Shown here one piece after another: positions 33,544 through 42,368 of a stretch of DNA of 64,000 nucleotides; the first letter of the stretch is position 1; the number at the start of each line of letters is the position of its first letter. The translations under genes were made by a program, and so were the position numbers. The notes below the pieces were generated by a model that did no database searches, was not told the origin of the DNA, and was given only the letters and a program-made list of their open reading frames with translations. The stretch lies in contig CBDIHI010000005.1 in the NCBI GenBank assembly GCA_965279075.1, positions 1 to 64,000 of the forward strand, in the 5' to 3' direction. The DNA is from SZAS-79 sp965279075. GTDB taxonomy: Bacteria; Pseudomonadota; Gammaproteobacteria; Burkholderiales; SG8-39.

Positions 33544-34145
33544 CAGCCTTCTTCCCGCAGCCGCGAAATCAGCCGCTGCAGCGCCCGCCCGCGGTGGCTG
33601 AGCCGGTTCTTCTCCGCGGGGTCGAGCTCGGCCGCGGTCCTGCCGTGCTCTGGCAACAGGAAGAACGGGTCGTAGCCGAAGCCGTTCGCGCCGCGCGCGG
33701 CGTCCGTGATCTCGCCGCGCCAGTTGCCTTCGGCCACCAGCGGCTGCGGGTCGGCGGGATGGCGCACGAGCACCATCACGCAGGCGTAATGCGCAGCCCT
33801 GGACGGCTTGCCCGCGAGCTCCGCGAGAAGCTTCGCGTTGTTGCGCGCATCGCGCTCGCCGCGGGCGCCTTCGGTGCCGGCGAAGTAGGCCGAATTCACG
33901 CCGGGGTCGCCGCCGAGCGCATCGACGCAGATACCGGAATCGTCGGCGAGGGCCGGCAGGCCGGAGGCGCGGCTGGCGTGCCGCGCCTTGGCAAGCGCGT
34001 TCTCGAGGAAGGTGTGGTGCGGCTCTTCGGCGTCGGGGATGCCGAGCTCGCCCTGCGGGACGACTTCGATGTCAAGCGGTGAGAGCAGCGCGCGGATCTC
34101 GGCGAGCTTGCCGGGGTTGCTGCTCGCCACGACCAGCTTCTTCAC
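33543..34145 (-). CDS. rdgB: XTP/dITP pyrophosphatase RdgB
   Basis: 200 residues, Ham1/RdgB family: SSNPGKLAEIRALL at the start, ADDSGICVDALGGDPGVNSAYFAG with the catalytic Asp pair, and NGFGYDPFFLLPE, LDPAEKNRLSHRGRAL near the end. It hydrolyses non-canonical purine triphosphates to protect DNA and RNA. It starts 7 bp after rph, the usual partner. Confidence 0.96.
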   Translation of the reverse strand: MKKLVVASSNPGKLAEIRALLSPLDIEVVPQGELGIPDAEEPHHTFLENALAKARHASRASGLPALADDSGICVDALGGDPGVNSAYFAGTEGARGERDARNNAKLLAELAGKPSRAAHYACVMVLVRHPADPQPLVAEGNWRGEITDAARGANGFGYDPFFLLPEHGRTAAELDPAEKNRLSHRGRALQRLISRLREEG

Positions 34146-34152
34146 GGGCAGG

Positions 34153-34869
34153 TCACAGCCCCAGCGCCTTCTTCTGCATCGCGACGAGCCTGCGGATGCC
34201 CTTGTCGGCGAGGCCGAGCATCGAATCGAGCTCCCCGCGGGTGAACGCCGCGCCTTCGGCGGTGCCCTGCACCTCGATGAAGCCGCCCTTGCCGGTCATC
34301 ACCACGTTCATGTCGGTGTCGCAGTTGGAGTCCTCGGCGTAGTCGAGGTCGAGCACCGGCGTGCCCTCGAACACGCCGACCGAGACCGCGGCGACGAAAT
34401 TGTTGATCGGCAGCGCCTTGAGATCCCCGCGCTCCTTCAGCCAGGTGAGCGCGTCGTGCACCGCGACGAAGGCGCCGGTGATCGACGCCGTGCGCGTGCC
34501 GCCGTCGGCCTGCAGCACGTCGCAGTCGATCTGGATCGTGCGCTCGCCCAGGCGCGAGAGGTCCACCGCCGCGCGCATCGAGCGGCCGATCAGCCGCTGG
34601 ATCTCCTGGGTGCGGCCGGACTGCTTGCCGCGCGCGGCCTCGCGGTCACCACGCGTGTTCGTCGCGCGCGGCAGCATGCCGTACTCGGCCGTCAGCCAGC
34701 CCTGGTTCTTGCCTTTGAGGAATCCCGGCACCTTGTCCTCGACGCTGGCGGTGCACAGGACCTTCGTGTCGCCGAAGGACACCAGCACGGAGCCTTCGGC
34801 GTGCTTCGTGTAGCTGCGCTCGATGCTGACGGGGCGCAACTGGTCGGGCTTGCGTTTGCTCGGTCTCAT
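34153..34869 (-). CDS. rph: Ribonuclease PH
   Basis: 238 residues, full-length RNase PH: RPVSIERSYTKHAEGSVLVSFGDTKVLC, TAEYGMLPRATNTR, GRTQEIQRLIGRSMRAAVDL with phosphate-binding Arg, and DCDVLQADGGTRTASITGA. Trims tRNA 3' ends phosphorolytically. The start overlaps the PP2C stop by four bases. Confidence 0.97.
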   Translation of the reverse strand: MRPSKRKPDQLRPVSIERSYTKHAEGSVLVSFGDTKVLCTASVEDKVPGFLKGKNQGWLTAEYGMLPRATNTRGDREAARGKQSGRTQEIQRLIGRSMRAAVDLSRLGERTIQIDCDVLQADGGTRTASITGAFVAVHDALTWLKERGDLKALPINNFVAAVSVGVFEGTPVLDLDYAEDSNCDTDMNVVMTGKGGFIEVQGTAEGAAFTRGELDSMLGLADKGIRRLVAMQKKALGL

Positions 34870-35799
34870 GTCTTTCCCGGGTGATAGCGCTTGAGCGCGG
34901 TCTTGATGTCGGCGATCGCGCGCTCGATGTCCTCGTCCGACATGTTGGCCTTGGTGAAGTCGGGGTCGGTGGCGGTGAAATCCTGGACGTCGGTCGGCAG
35001 ATCGTAGGACGGCACGGTCACCGGCGTGGCCGAGGGCACATGCGCCGCGGGCGCGACCTCGTCCTCGTTCCAGTTGATCGCGACCACGGACACATTATCG
35101 CATTGCGGCCCCGCGCGCGTTTCGGCCAGCGTCATCAGCTCGGGCACCGACTGCCCGATGGGCTTTTCGGCCAGCGCGCCGAGTAGCTGGCGCTGCGTGA
35201 GCGGCCCCCAGAATCCGTCCGAACACAGCAGCACGACGTCGTCCTTCGCAAGCCGGGCGCTGGCGGTGGGCTCGACCCGGGGTCCGCGCCCGCCGCCGAG
35301 GCACTGCAGGAGCAGGTTGCGCTCGGGATGCGAGCTGATCGCCTCCTCACGGATGCGCCCCTGGTCGACCAGCTGCTGAACGCGCGTGTGGTCGCGCGTG
35401 CGCGTGACCACACGGCCGCGGCGCAAGAGGTACAGGCGCGAATCGCCGACGTACGTCCACCAAGCGTGCCCATCCTGCACGACGCAGGCCACCAGCGTGG
35501 TACGCGGCGAGTCCGGCAGGTCGAGCTTCCTCGTGTGGTCGTCGATGGCCGCGTGGATGCGGCCGACCGAGCGATACAGGAACAGGTCCGGGTCGGGCAG
35601 GCGCGTCTTCGCCTCCGCCTGGAAGCTCGCGGCGAGCGTGTCGACGGCGATCTGCGCGGCGACCTCGCCCATCAGGTGCCCGCCCATGCCGTCGGCAAGC
35701 ACGAGCAGGAGCGAGTCCCGGGTATACCAATGCCCGACGCGGTCCTGGTTGTAGGACCGCGCCCCGACGCGGCTGTCCTGGAAGATCGAGAAACTTCAT
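34866..35799 (-). CDS. PP2C-type Ser/Thr protein phosphatase (one-base frameshift near N-terminus as read)
   Basis: Metal-binding motifs are present: NQDRVG, LADGMGGH, CSDGFWGPL and CDNVSVVAINW. An intact frame begins only at ADGMGGH (ATG 35702), too late for the fold. Upstream, ATGAAGTTT at 35799 is followed one base out of frame by SIFQDSRVGARSYNQDRVGH, the normal family N-terminus. Removing one T of the TTT (35791-35793) joins both parts into ~310 residues. Probably a sequencing error; otherwise the enzyme is inactive. It lies 80 bp downstream of a Ser/Thr kinase gene, the likely antagonist. Confidence 0.85.
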
Positions 35800-35879
35800 G
35801 TGCGCTGCGGCTTCCCCCCGGAAATTCCTGCCCTGCCTACTTCTCCTGCGTCTCGCCCTTGGCCTTCTCCGCCTCGCCC

Positions 35880-36833
35880 TCACCGCGCCCGCGTGAACCG
35901 CGACAGCATGTCCTTCAGCTGGTCCATCAGCGGGCCCTCGCCCTTGTGCGCGGGTTCGGTCTGTCCCATCAGCGCCTTCTGCAGCGCGAGCACGCTCTGC
36001 GGGCGCTCGAGGTGGTCGAGGCGCATGCACCAGTCGATCGTGTCGAGCAGCTGGTTGGAGTACTTGCCGCTCCACGCCTTGCGCGCCGGCTCGACCTTGT
36101 CCTGCGCGACGCGCTGGTCCGCGGGCTGCGGCGGTTCGACCGACATGCAGGCGTACATGGACGCGCCCACCGAATACATGTCGCTCCACGGGCCGAGGTT
36201 CTCGCGGTGAGCGTAGTGCTCGGGCGAGGCGAAGCCCGGCGTGTACATCGGCGGCAGCTTGGTGCCCTCGGCCGTCAGCGTCTGGCGGGCCGCGCCGAAA
36301 TCGATCAGCAGCGGCGAGCCGTCGTTGCGGATGTAGATGTTGCCCGGCTTGATGTCGAGGTGCAGGAGCTTTCGCGCGTGCACCTCGCGCAGGCCGTGCA
36401 GCAGCTGCGTGAACATGCGGCGGATCCAGGATTCCCTCAGCGACCCCCGCCTGAGGTGGATGTGCTCCTGCAGCGTGCGGCCGCGCTCGTAGCGCATCAC
36501 CATGTACACGGTCTCGTTGGCGCGAAAGAAATTCAGCACGCGCACGACGTTGGGATGCGTGAGCGTGGCCAGCGCCCGCCCTTCGTCGAAGAAGCACTTC
36601 ATCCCGTAGCGGAAGATCGCCTGGTTCGCTTCGGGCACCGCGGGCGCAAGGTCGGTGCCGGTGCGCAGCGCGAGCGAAGCCGGCAGGTACTCCTTGATCG
36701 CCACCGGCGTGTCCTCCTCGTCGTGGGCGAGGTAGACGAACGAGAACCCGCCCGAGGAGAGCACCCTCAGGATCCGGTAGTTTTCGAGTTGGGAGCCTTC
36801 CGGCAGGGGCTGGTTGGCTTGCTGCGTCGACAT
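35880..36833 (-). CDS. Serine/threonine protein kinase
   Basis: 317 residues, cytosolic, no membrane helix. Gly-rich loop LSSGGFSFVYLA, VAIKEY Lys K47, catalytic loop HLDIKPGNIYI with D160, DFG at D178 (LIDFGAAR), and activation segment ending FASPEHY. The last ~40 residues are a short charged extension. It pairs with the PP2C gene downstream in a kinase-phosphatase unit at the head of the rph-rdgB-hemW operon. Targets are unknown. Confidence 0.92.
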   Translation of the reverse strand: MSTQQANQPLPEGSQLENYRILRVLSSGGFSFVYLAHDEEDTPVAIKEYLPASLALRTGTDLAPAVPEANQAIFRYGMKCFFDEGRALATLTHPNVVRVLNFFRANETVYMVMRYERGRTLQEHIHLRRGSLRESWIRRMFTQLLHGLREVHARKLLHLDIKPGNIYIRNDGSPLLIDFGAARQTLTAEGTKLPPMYTPGFASPEHYAHRENLGPWSDMYSVGASMYACMSVEPPQPADQRVAQDKVEPARKAWSGKYSNQLLDTIDWCMRLDHLERPQSVLALQKALMGQTEPAHKGEGPLMDQLKDMLSRFTRAR

Positions 36834-36971
36834 GTGGGGCTAGTCGTGGGGGCGGGAGGGCGCGAGGCGGGCGGCGCCTCACCTCAGGCTGCTATGATAC
36901 GCGCTTGGTTTCGGGCGACTGCGCACTAGGTCACAGTCGCACCGATTTCCCCCCGTTTTCCTGGCGATCCC
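36834..36971. promoter_or_regulatory. Divergent gap, kinase vs yicC
   Basis: This 138-bp gap separates the divergent operons. A TATGAT at 36893-36898, which reads ATCATA on the opposite strand, is the only clear -10-like site. No convincing -35 is seen. Confidence 0.3.
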
Positions 36972-37838
36972 ATGATCCACAGCATGACCGGCTACGCCGT
37001 CGCATCGGCGGACATCACCGGCGGCACGCTCAACGTCGAGGTGCGTACGGTGAACTCGCGCTACCTGGACATCCAGTTCAGGGTGGCCGAGGAACTGCGC
37101 ATGCTGGAGCCTGGCATGCGCGACGCGATCACCGCCCAGCTTTCGCGCGGCAAGGTCGACTGCAGGATGTCGTTCTCCACCGCGGCCACCGGCCCGCGCG
37201 CGCAGGCGCTCAACATGGATGCGCTCCAGGAGCTGAAGAAGCTCGCCGAGATCGTGCGGCGCGAGCTGCCGGCCGCTTCGCCTCTGCGCGCCGCCGACGT
37301 GCTGCGCTGGCCGGGCGTGATGGCCGAGGGCCGCGTATCGGAAACCGAGCTGCGCGAGCAGGCCGCGAAGCTCGCCGCGCAGGTGATGTCCGAACTCACC
37401 GCCGCGCGCGCGCGGGAAGGCGCGAAGCTCGCCGCGGTGATCCGCGAGCGCGCGGCCTCGATGAGGCAGGCCGTGGCGCTGGTCGCGCCGCTCGTGCCGG
37501 GGGCGATCGCGGCCTACCAGGAAAAACTCGCCCAGCGCCTGCGCGACGCCCTGGGGACCGCCGACGACGAACGCATGCGGCAGGAGATCGCCGTGTTCGC
37601 GATGAAGATCGACGTCGACGAGGAACTGCAGCGCCTCAAGACCCACCTCGACGAGGTCGAGCGCATCCTGGCCAAAGGGGGTGCGGCGGGCAAGCGCCTC
37701 GACTTCCTGATGCAGGAACTCAACCGCGAAGCCAACACGCTGGGCTCGAAGGCGGCTTCGCAGCCGATCTCGGAGTGCGCGCTCGAGCTCAAGCTCCTGA
37801 TCGAGCAGATGCGCGAACAAGTGCAGAACATCGAGTAG
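36972..37838 (+). CDS. yicC: YicC family protein
   Basis: 288 residues, whole-length YicC: MIHSMTGYAVASADI at the start, NSRYLDIQFRVAEELRMLE, and the C-terminal DUF1732 with LKTHLDEVERILAKGGAAGKRLDFLMQELNREANTLGSKA. Homologues act on RNA (endoribonuclease-like), the E. coli one in RyhB turnover. It heads the operon yicC-gmk-rpoZ-spoT; gmk starts 6 bp later. Confidence 0.95.
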   Translation: MIHSMTGYAVASADITGGTLNVEVRTVNSRYLDIQFRVAEELRMLEPGMRDAITAQLSRGKVDCRMSFSTAATGPRAQALNMDALQELKKLAEIVRRELPAASPLRAADVLRWPGVMAEGRVSETELREQAAKLAAQVMSELTAARAREGAKLAAVIRERAASMRQAVALVAPLVPGAIAAYQEKLAQRLRDALGTADDERMRQEIAVFAMKIDVDEELQRLKTHLDEVERILAKGGAAGKRLDFLMQELNREANTLGSKAASQPISECALELKLLIEQMREQVQNIE

Positions 37839-37844
37839 GCCGCG

Positions 37845-38453
37845 ATGTCAGGACTCCTCGTCGTCATCACCGCGCCCTCGGGGGCCGGCAAGTCCTCCCT
37901 GATCGCCGCGGCGCTCAAGGCCGACCCGCACTTGCGCCTGTCGGTGTCCTACACGACCCGCCCGCCGCGTCCCGGCGAGCAGGACGGCCGCGAATACCAC
38001 TTCGTCGACGACAAGGCCTTCCTCGGGATGCTGGAACGGGGCGAATTCCTCGAATCGGCCGAAGTCCACGGCAATCGCTACGGGACCTCGGAAAAGGCGA
38101 TCGGCAAGGTGCTGGCCGAAAAGCACGACCTGATCCTCGAGATCGACTGGCAGGGCGCGCAGCAGGTCCGGCGCCTGTTCCCTGATTGCATAGGGATTTT
38201 CATCCTGCCGCCGTCGATCGAAGAGCTCGAGCGCCGCATGCAGAAGCGCGGCCAGGACTCGGCAGAGGTGATCGCCCGCCGCATGGCGGTGGCCCGGGAC
38301 GAGATCAGCCACTCGCCGGAGTTCGATTATGCTATTATTAACAAGGACTTCGATGAGGCCGCCAAAGACCTCGTCGCAATCATACGCACCGCGCGCCTGG
38401 GCGCCGCCCGCCAGATCGCGCTGCATCCGGAACTCTTCAGACTCGGGAACTAG
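37845..38453 (+). CDS. gmk: Guanylate kinase
   Basis: 202 residues. P-loop APSGAGKSSLI, GMP-binding SYTTRPPRPGEQDGREYHFV, and FLESAEVHGNRYGTS. Phosphorylates GMP to GDP, feeding (p)ppGpp and GTP pools; spoT is in the same operon. Length is normal; rpoZ follows after 3 bp. Confidence 0.97.
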   Translation: MSGLLVVITAPSGAGKSSLIAAALKADPHLRLSVSYTTRPPRPGEQDGREYHFVDDKAFLGMLERGEFLESAEVHGNRYGTSEKAIGKVLAEKHDLILEIDWQGAQQVRRLFPDCIGIFILPPSIEELERRMQKRGQDSAEVIARRMAVARDEISHSPEFDYAIINKDFDEAAKDLVAIIRTARLGAARQIALHPELFRLGN

Positions 38454-38456
38454 ACC

Positions 38457-38687
38457 ATGGCACGCATCACCGTCGACGATTGTCTCAAACGCATCCCCAA
38501 CCGTTTCCAGCTGACGCTCGCCGCGACCTATCGCGCCCGGCAGGTCAGCACCGGTGCCTCGGCCCTGGTCGAACCCAACAAGGACAAGCCCACCGTGATC
38601 GCGCTGCGCGAGATCGCCACCGGCAAGGTCGGGCTGGAAGTGCTGAAGAAGAACCCCGCATCTCCGATGCCGGTCGCCACGCCCTGA
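38457..38687 (+). CDS. rpoZ: RNA polymerase omega subunit
   Basis: 76 residues: MARITVDDCLKRIPNRFQLTLAATYRARQ is the family signature, then NKDKPTVIALREIATGKVG. Omega assists RNA polymerase assembly and is the ppGpp-binding site, which suits its place just before spoT. Confidence 0.97.
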   Translation: MARITVDDCLKRIPNRFQLTLAATYRARQVSTGASALVEPNKDKPTVIALREIATGKVGLEVLKKNPASPMPVATP

Positions 38688-38776
38688 CCACCAGCGCGTC
38701 CGGGGCGGGGTAGCGAGGAGAGGGGGACCCGCCGCACAGGACGCCAGACCCGCCTCCACAGACCCCGGGCCCCCCC

Positions 38777-40900
38777 ATGGCTGTCGTCTCCGCCCTGAAC
38801 GAAGGCCTCTTCGGTTACCTGAAGCCGGCCGACGTCGCCCGGCTGGGCGAGGCCTACCGGTTCAGCGAGGCCGCCCACGCCGGCCAGACCCGCCAGTCGG
38901 GCGAACCCTACATCTCGCACCCGCTCGCCGTCACCGAGATCCTCGCCGGCTGGCACATGGACAGCCAGGCGCTGATGGCCGCGCTGCTGCACGACGTGAT
39001 GGAGGACACCTCCGTCACCAAGGACGAGATCTCCGACTCGTTCGGCAAGCCCGTCGCGGACCTCGTCGACGGCCTGTCCAAGCTCGACAAGATCGAGTTC
39101 CAGTCGGCCGAGGACGCGCAGGCCGAGAACTTCCGCAAGATGCTGCTGGCGATGGCGCGGGACGTCCGCGTCATCCTGATCAAGCTCGCCGACCGCCTGC
39201 ACAACATGAGGACCCTGGGCGCAGTGTCCCCGGCCAAGCGCCGGCGCGTGGCGCGCGAGACCCGCGAGATCTACGCGCCGATCGCCAACCGCCTCGGGCT
39301 CAACAACCTCTTCCAGGAGCTGGAGGAGCTGTCGTTCTCGCACCTGTACCCTCTTCGCCACCGCGTGCTCGCCAAGGCCACGCGCTCGGCGCGCGGCAAC
39401 CGGCGCGAAGTGATCGGCAAGACCCAGGAGGCGATCAAGGCGCGCCTCGCCGAGGCCGGCATCGAGGCCGTGGTCAACGGTCGCGAAAAGCACATCTACA
39501 GCACCTACAAGAAGATGCTGGAGAAGCACCTGACGTTCTCGGAGGTGCATGACATCTACGGCTTTCGCGTCATCGTCAAGGACATCCCGGCCTGTTACCT
39601 CACGCTGGGCGCGCTGCACGGCCTCTACAAGCCGGTCCCGGGCAAGTTCAAGGACTACATCGCGATCCCCAAGGCCAACGGCTACCAGTCGCTGCACACC
39701 ACGCTGATCGGCCCGTTCGGCACCCCGCTGGAACTCCAGATCCGCACCGAGCAGATGCACCGGATCGCGGAAACCGGCGTGGCCTCGCACTGGATGTACA
39801 AGGGCGACGCGGCCACGCTTTCCGACCTGCAGAAAAAAACCCACCAGTGGCTGCAGTCGCTGCTCGAGATCCAGAACCAGTCGGGCGACTCGGCCGAGTT
39901 CCTCGAGCACATCAAAGTCGACCTGTTCCCCGACGAGGTCTACGTATTCACGCCCAAGGGCCGGATCCTTTCGCTGCCCCGAGGCGCGACCGCGGTCGAC
40001 ATGGCCTATGCGGTGCATACCGACATCGGCAACCGCTGCGTGGCGGCCAAGGTCAACAGCGAGCTCGTGCCGCTGAGGACCGAGCTGCGCAACGGCGACC
40101 GCGTGGAGATCGTCACGGCGAGCCACGCCAAGCCCAATCCCGCGTGGCTGCAGTACGTGCGTACGGGCAAGGCGCGCTCGAACATCCGCCACTTCCTGAA
40201 GACCATGCAGTACGACGAGTCCGCGGCGCTCGGCGAGCGGCTGCTCGACCAGGCGATGCGCGCGCTCGGCGTGCCGCTGGCCGAGATCGACGAGCCGAAC
40301 TGGGAGCGTGCCGTGCGCGACAGCGGCGCGCGCTCGAAGCAGGAAGTGCTCGCCGACATCGGCCTCGGCAAGCGCCTGCCGTCGGTGACCGCGCGCCGCC
40401 TGCTGCGCTTCAACGAGACCGCCAAGGAAGAGGCGAAATCCGGCGCAAGGCCCGGCAACGTCGTCATTCGCGGCACCGAGGGCATGGCCGTGCAGCTCGC
40501 CAGCTGCTGCCGCCCCATCCCCGGCGACCAGATCGTCGGCTCGATCAAGAAGGGCCAGGGCCTGGTCATCCATTCCGCCGATTGCCGCCAGATCGTCCGC
40601 TCAAGGAAGAACGAGCCCGACAACTGGATCGACGTCGACTGGGACGCCGCGACCAGCAAGCTCTTCCAGGCCGGCATCCTCGTCACCGTGACCAACCAGC
40701 GCGGCGTGCTCGCCAAGGTGGCGTCGGAAATCGCGGACGCGGGATCGAACATCGACTCCATCACCATGGACGAGGACCGGTCGCTGTACACGCCGATGCT
40801 GTTCGTGCTGGAGGTGGCCAACCGGCAGCACCTGGCGCGCGTGATGCGCTCGCTGCGCAGGCTGCCTGAAGTGGTGAAGCTGGCGCGGGTGCGGGAGTAG
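38777..40900 (+). CDS. spoT: Bifunctional (p)ppGpp synthetase/hydrolase SpoT
   Basis: 707 residues. HD hydrolase ~25-180 with H48 and HDVMED (H72, D73), an intact hydrolase motif; RelA/SpoT synthetase ~235-345 (YKKM, VHDIYGFRVIV, YQSLHTTLIG); TGS ~385-445; C-terminal ACT (GVLAKVASEIADAGSNID). Both catalytic halves appear complete. A 89-bp gap after rpoZ holds no clear terminator. Confidence 0.96.
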   Translation: MAVVSALNEGLFGYLKPADVARLGEAYRFSEAAHAGQTRQSGEPYISHPLAVTEILAGWHMDSQALMAALLHDVMEDTSVTKDEISDSFGKPVADLVDGLSKLDKIEFQSAEDAQAENFRKMLLAMARDVRVILIKLADRLHNMRTLGAVSPAKRRRVARETREIYAPIANRLGLNNLFQELEELSFSHLYPLRHRVLAKATRSARGNRREVIGKTQEAIKARLAEAGIEAVVNGREKHIYSTYKKMLEKHLTFSEVHDIYGFRVIVKDIPACYLTLGALHGLYKPVPGKFKDYIAIPKANGYQSLHTTLIGPFGTPLELQIRTEQMHRIAETGVASHWMYKGDAATLSDLQKKTHQWLQSLLEIQNQSGDSAEFLEHIKVDLFPDEVYVFTPKGRILSLPRGATAVDMAYAVHTDIGNRCVAAKVNSELVPLRTELRNGDRVEIVTASHAKPNPAWLQYVRTGKARSNIRHFLKTMQYDESAALGERLLDQAMRALGVPLAEIDEPNWERAVRDSGARSKQEVLADIGLGKRLPSVTARRLLRFNETAKEEAKSGARPGNVVIRGTEGMAVQLASCCRPIPGDQIVGSIKKGQGLVIHSADCRQIVRSRKNEPDNWIDVDWDAATSKLFQAGILVTVTNQRGVLAKVASEIADAGSNIDSITMDEDRSLYTPMLFVLEVANRQHLARVMRSLRRLPEVVKLARVRE

Positions 40901-40905
40901 GGCGG

Positions 40906-42123
40906 TCAGGATCCCGTCGGGATCGTGAAATAAAAGCGCGTGCCTTGCCCCAGTTCGCTTTCGACCTGGATGCGCCCGCCATGGGCTTCCACCGCCATGC
41001 GGGAGAACGGCAGGCCGAGCCCAGTGGACGCGCCATGGAATTTCTTCGTCGCCGCCTGGCCGTACTTCTCGAAGATCTTGCCGAACGCCTCGAGGGGAAT
41101 GCCCCGGCCGGCGTCGGTCACCGAAAAACGTACGGCTTGCGCCTCGTCCGCGTCGGCCGAGACCACCACGCGCCCGTTTGCCGGGCTGTGCTGGATCGCG
41201 TTGCTGACCAGGTTCACCAGCACGCGGCGAATCTTATGCTCGTCGACACGCAGCGCCGGCAGGCCCGGCGCGACCCGCGTCTCGATCGACACGCCGCGGG
41301 AAGAAGCAATGTGCGTCACTTGCTCGCGGGCAGCCGCCACGAGGCCAGACGCCGAGCACTCGCCCAAGTCGAGCGTCATCCGCCCCGCCTCCGCCTTGCT
41401 GATGTCGAGGATGTTGCCGATCATCGACAGCAGCCCCTCTCCGCCCCGCAGCGCCATCTGCACGAACCGGCGATGCTTCTCCGGCAGGTCGGGCGCCGAA
41501 TCAAGGACGTCCAGCCCGCCGATGAAGGAGGTCATCGGATTGCGCAGGTCGTGCACCAGCATGTGGACCATCTCGTCCCTCTGCATCTCGAGCTGGCGCA
41601 GCGCCAGGTAGCTTTCGTGCAGCACCTTGCCGAGCAAGCGCAACTCAATTCGGTCGACGACGATGTCCGCCAGCTCACGCACCATGGCCACGTCCTCGTC
41701 CGACCAGTCGCGCGACTCCCCGTCGATCACGCAGAAGGAGCCGAGCGGCTGGCCCGCCGCGGTCTCGAGCGGCATGCCGAGGTACGCCACTACGCCGAGG
41801 TCGCCAATCGCGAGGTTTTCGCGCACGAGAGGGTGCTTGCGTGCATCCGTCACCACGAGCGGCGCCGCCTCTGCCACCACGTGCTTGCAGAACGAGTGCG
41901 AAAGCGGCGTCTGCCTCATGGTGGCCCAGGGCTCGCGCAGCGTGCCCGTAACGCTTTTGAAGAACTGCCTCCGGTCGTCAACGAGTGAAACGAGGGACAC
42001 GGGGGCACGCAAGAGCCTCGCCGCCATGCGCGTCAGGCGATCGAAGTCTTCTTCCGGCGGCGTGTCGAGCAGGCCGGTCGCAGCAAGGGCCTCGAGCCTT
42101 GCCGGGTCGGTCAGGCGATCCAT
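40906..42123 (-). CDS. GAF-domain sensor histidine kinase
   Basis: 405 residues. GAF domain ~20-160 (DFDRLTRMAARLLRAPVSLVSLVDDRRQFFKS); HisKA with the phosphoacceptor in HMLVHDLRNPMTSFIGG (~residue 195); HATPase with N-box NLVSNAIQHSPANG, G1 TDAGRGIP and G2 GLGLPFSRM. No membrane helix, so soluble. No response-regulator gene lies nearby, making it an orphan kinase. It converges on spoT with 5 bp between stops. Confidence 0.92.
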   Translation of the reverse strand: MDRLTDPARLEALAATGLLDTPPEEDFDRLTRMAARLLRAPVSLVSLVDDRRQFFKSVTGTLREPWATMRQTPLSHSFCKHVVAEAAPLVVTDARKHPLVRENLAIGDLGVVAYLGMPLETAAGQPLGSFCVIDGESRDWSDEDVAMVRELADIVVDRIELRLLGKVLHESYLALRQLEMQRDEMVHMLVHDLRNPMTSFIGGLDVLDSAPDLPEKHRRFVQMALRGGEGLLSMIGNILDISKAEAGRMTLDLGECSASGLVAAAREQVTHIASSRGVSIETRVAPGLPALRVDEHKIRRVLVNLVSNAIQHSPANGRVVVSADADEAQAVRFSVTDAGRGIPLEAFGKIFEKYGQAATKKFHGASTGLGLPFSRMAVEAHGGRIQVESELGQGTRFYFTIPTGS

Positions 42124-42207
42124 CGGTGCAATCCTGGGCGGGTATGGGTCACGTCAGAATCCTACGCCGCCGGATACCGGAAACGCGCGCAAAACCGCAC
42201 GCCCAAG

Positions 42208-42240
42208 AAAAAAAGGGCCCGGCATCGCTGCCGGGCCCTT
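42208..42240 (-). terminator. Intrinsic terminator of tRNA-Lys
   Basis: A perfect 10-bp stem GGGCCCGGCA/TGCCGGGCCC (42215-42238) with TCGC loop, followed on the minus strand by a seven-T run (42208-42214). It lies just beyond the tRNA-Lys 3' end, a textbook Rho-independent terminator. Confidence 0.93.
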
Positions 42241-42247
42241 CGCATTT

Positions 42248-42323
42248 TGGTAGGCCGTGGCGGATTCGAACCGCCGACCAACGGATTAAAAGTCCGCTGC
42301 TCTACCAGCTGAGCTAACGACCC
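42248..42323 (-). tRNA. tRNA-Lys (anticodon TTT)
   Basis: 76 nt with encoded CCA. Anticodon loop CTTTTAA, T-stem GGCGG/CCGCC, D-arm GCTC...GAGC. The acceptor pairs GGGTCGT with ACGGCCT, so pairs 1-72 and 4-69 are G-U wobbles, whereas E. coli tRNA-Lys has fully Watson-Crick GGGTCGT/ACGACCC. Confidence 0.95.
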
Positions 42324-42338
42324 GAAAATGAACCCGAG

Positions 42339-42368
42339 ATTTTACTGGTTTTGGCTTGGCCGAGTCAA
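42339..42368 (-). promoter_or_regulatory. Promoter of tRNA-Lys, overlapping yeeE 3' end
   Basis: On the minus strand TTGACT (-35, 42363-42368) and TAAAAT (-10, 42339-42344) are 18 bp apart, 15 bp before the tRNA 5' end. The -35 sits on the stop codon of the upstream yeeE-like gene. Confidence 0.75.

Noticed and set aside
38528..40573. 681-codon minus-strand frame opposite spoT
   Set aside because: No recognisable domain, and spoT is unmistakable on the other strand.
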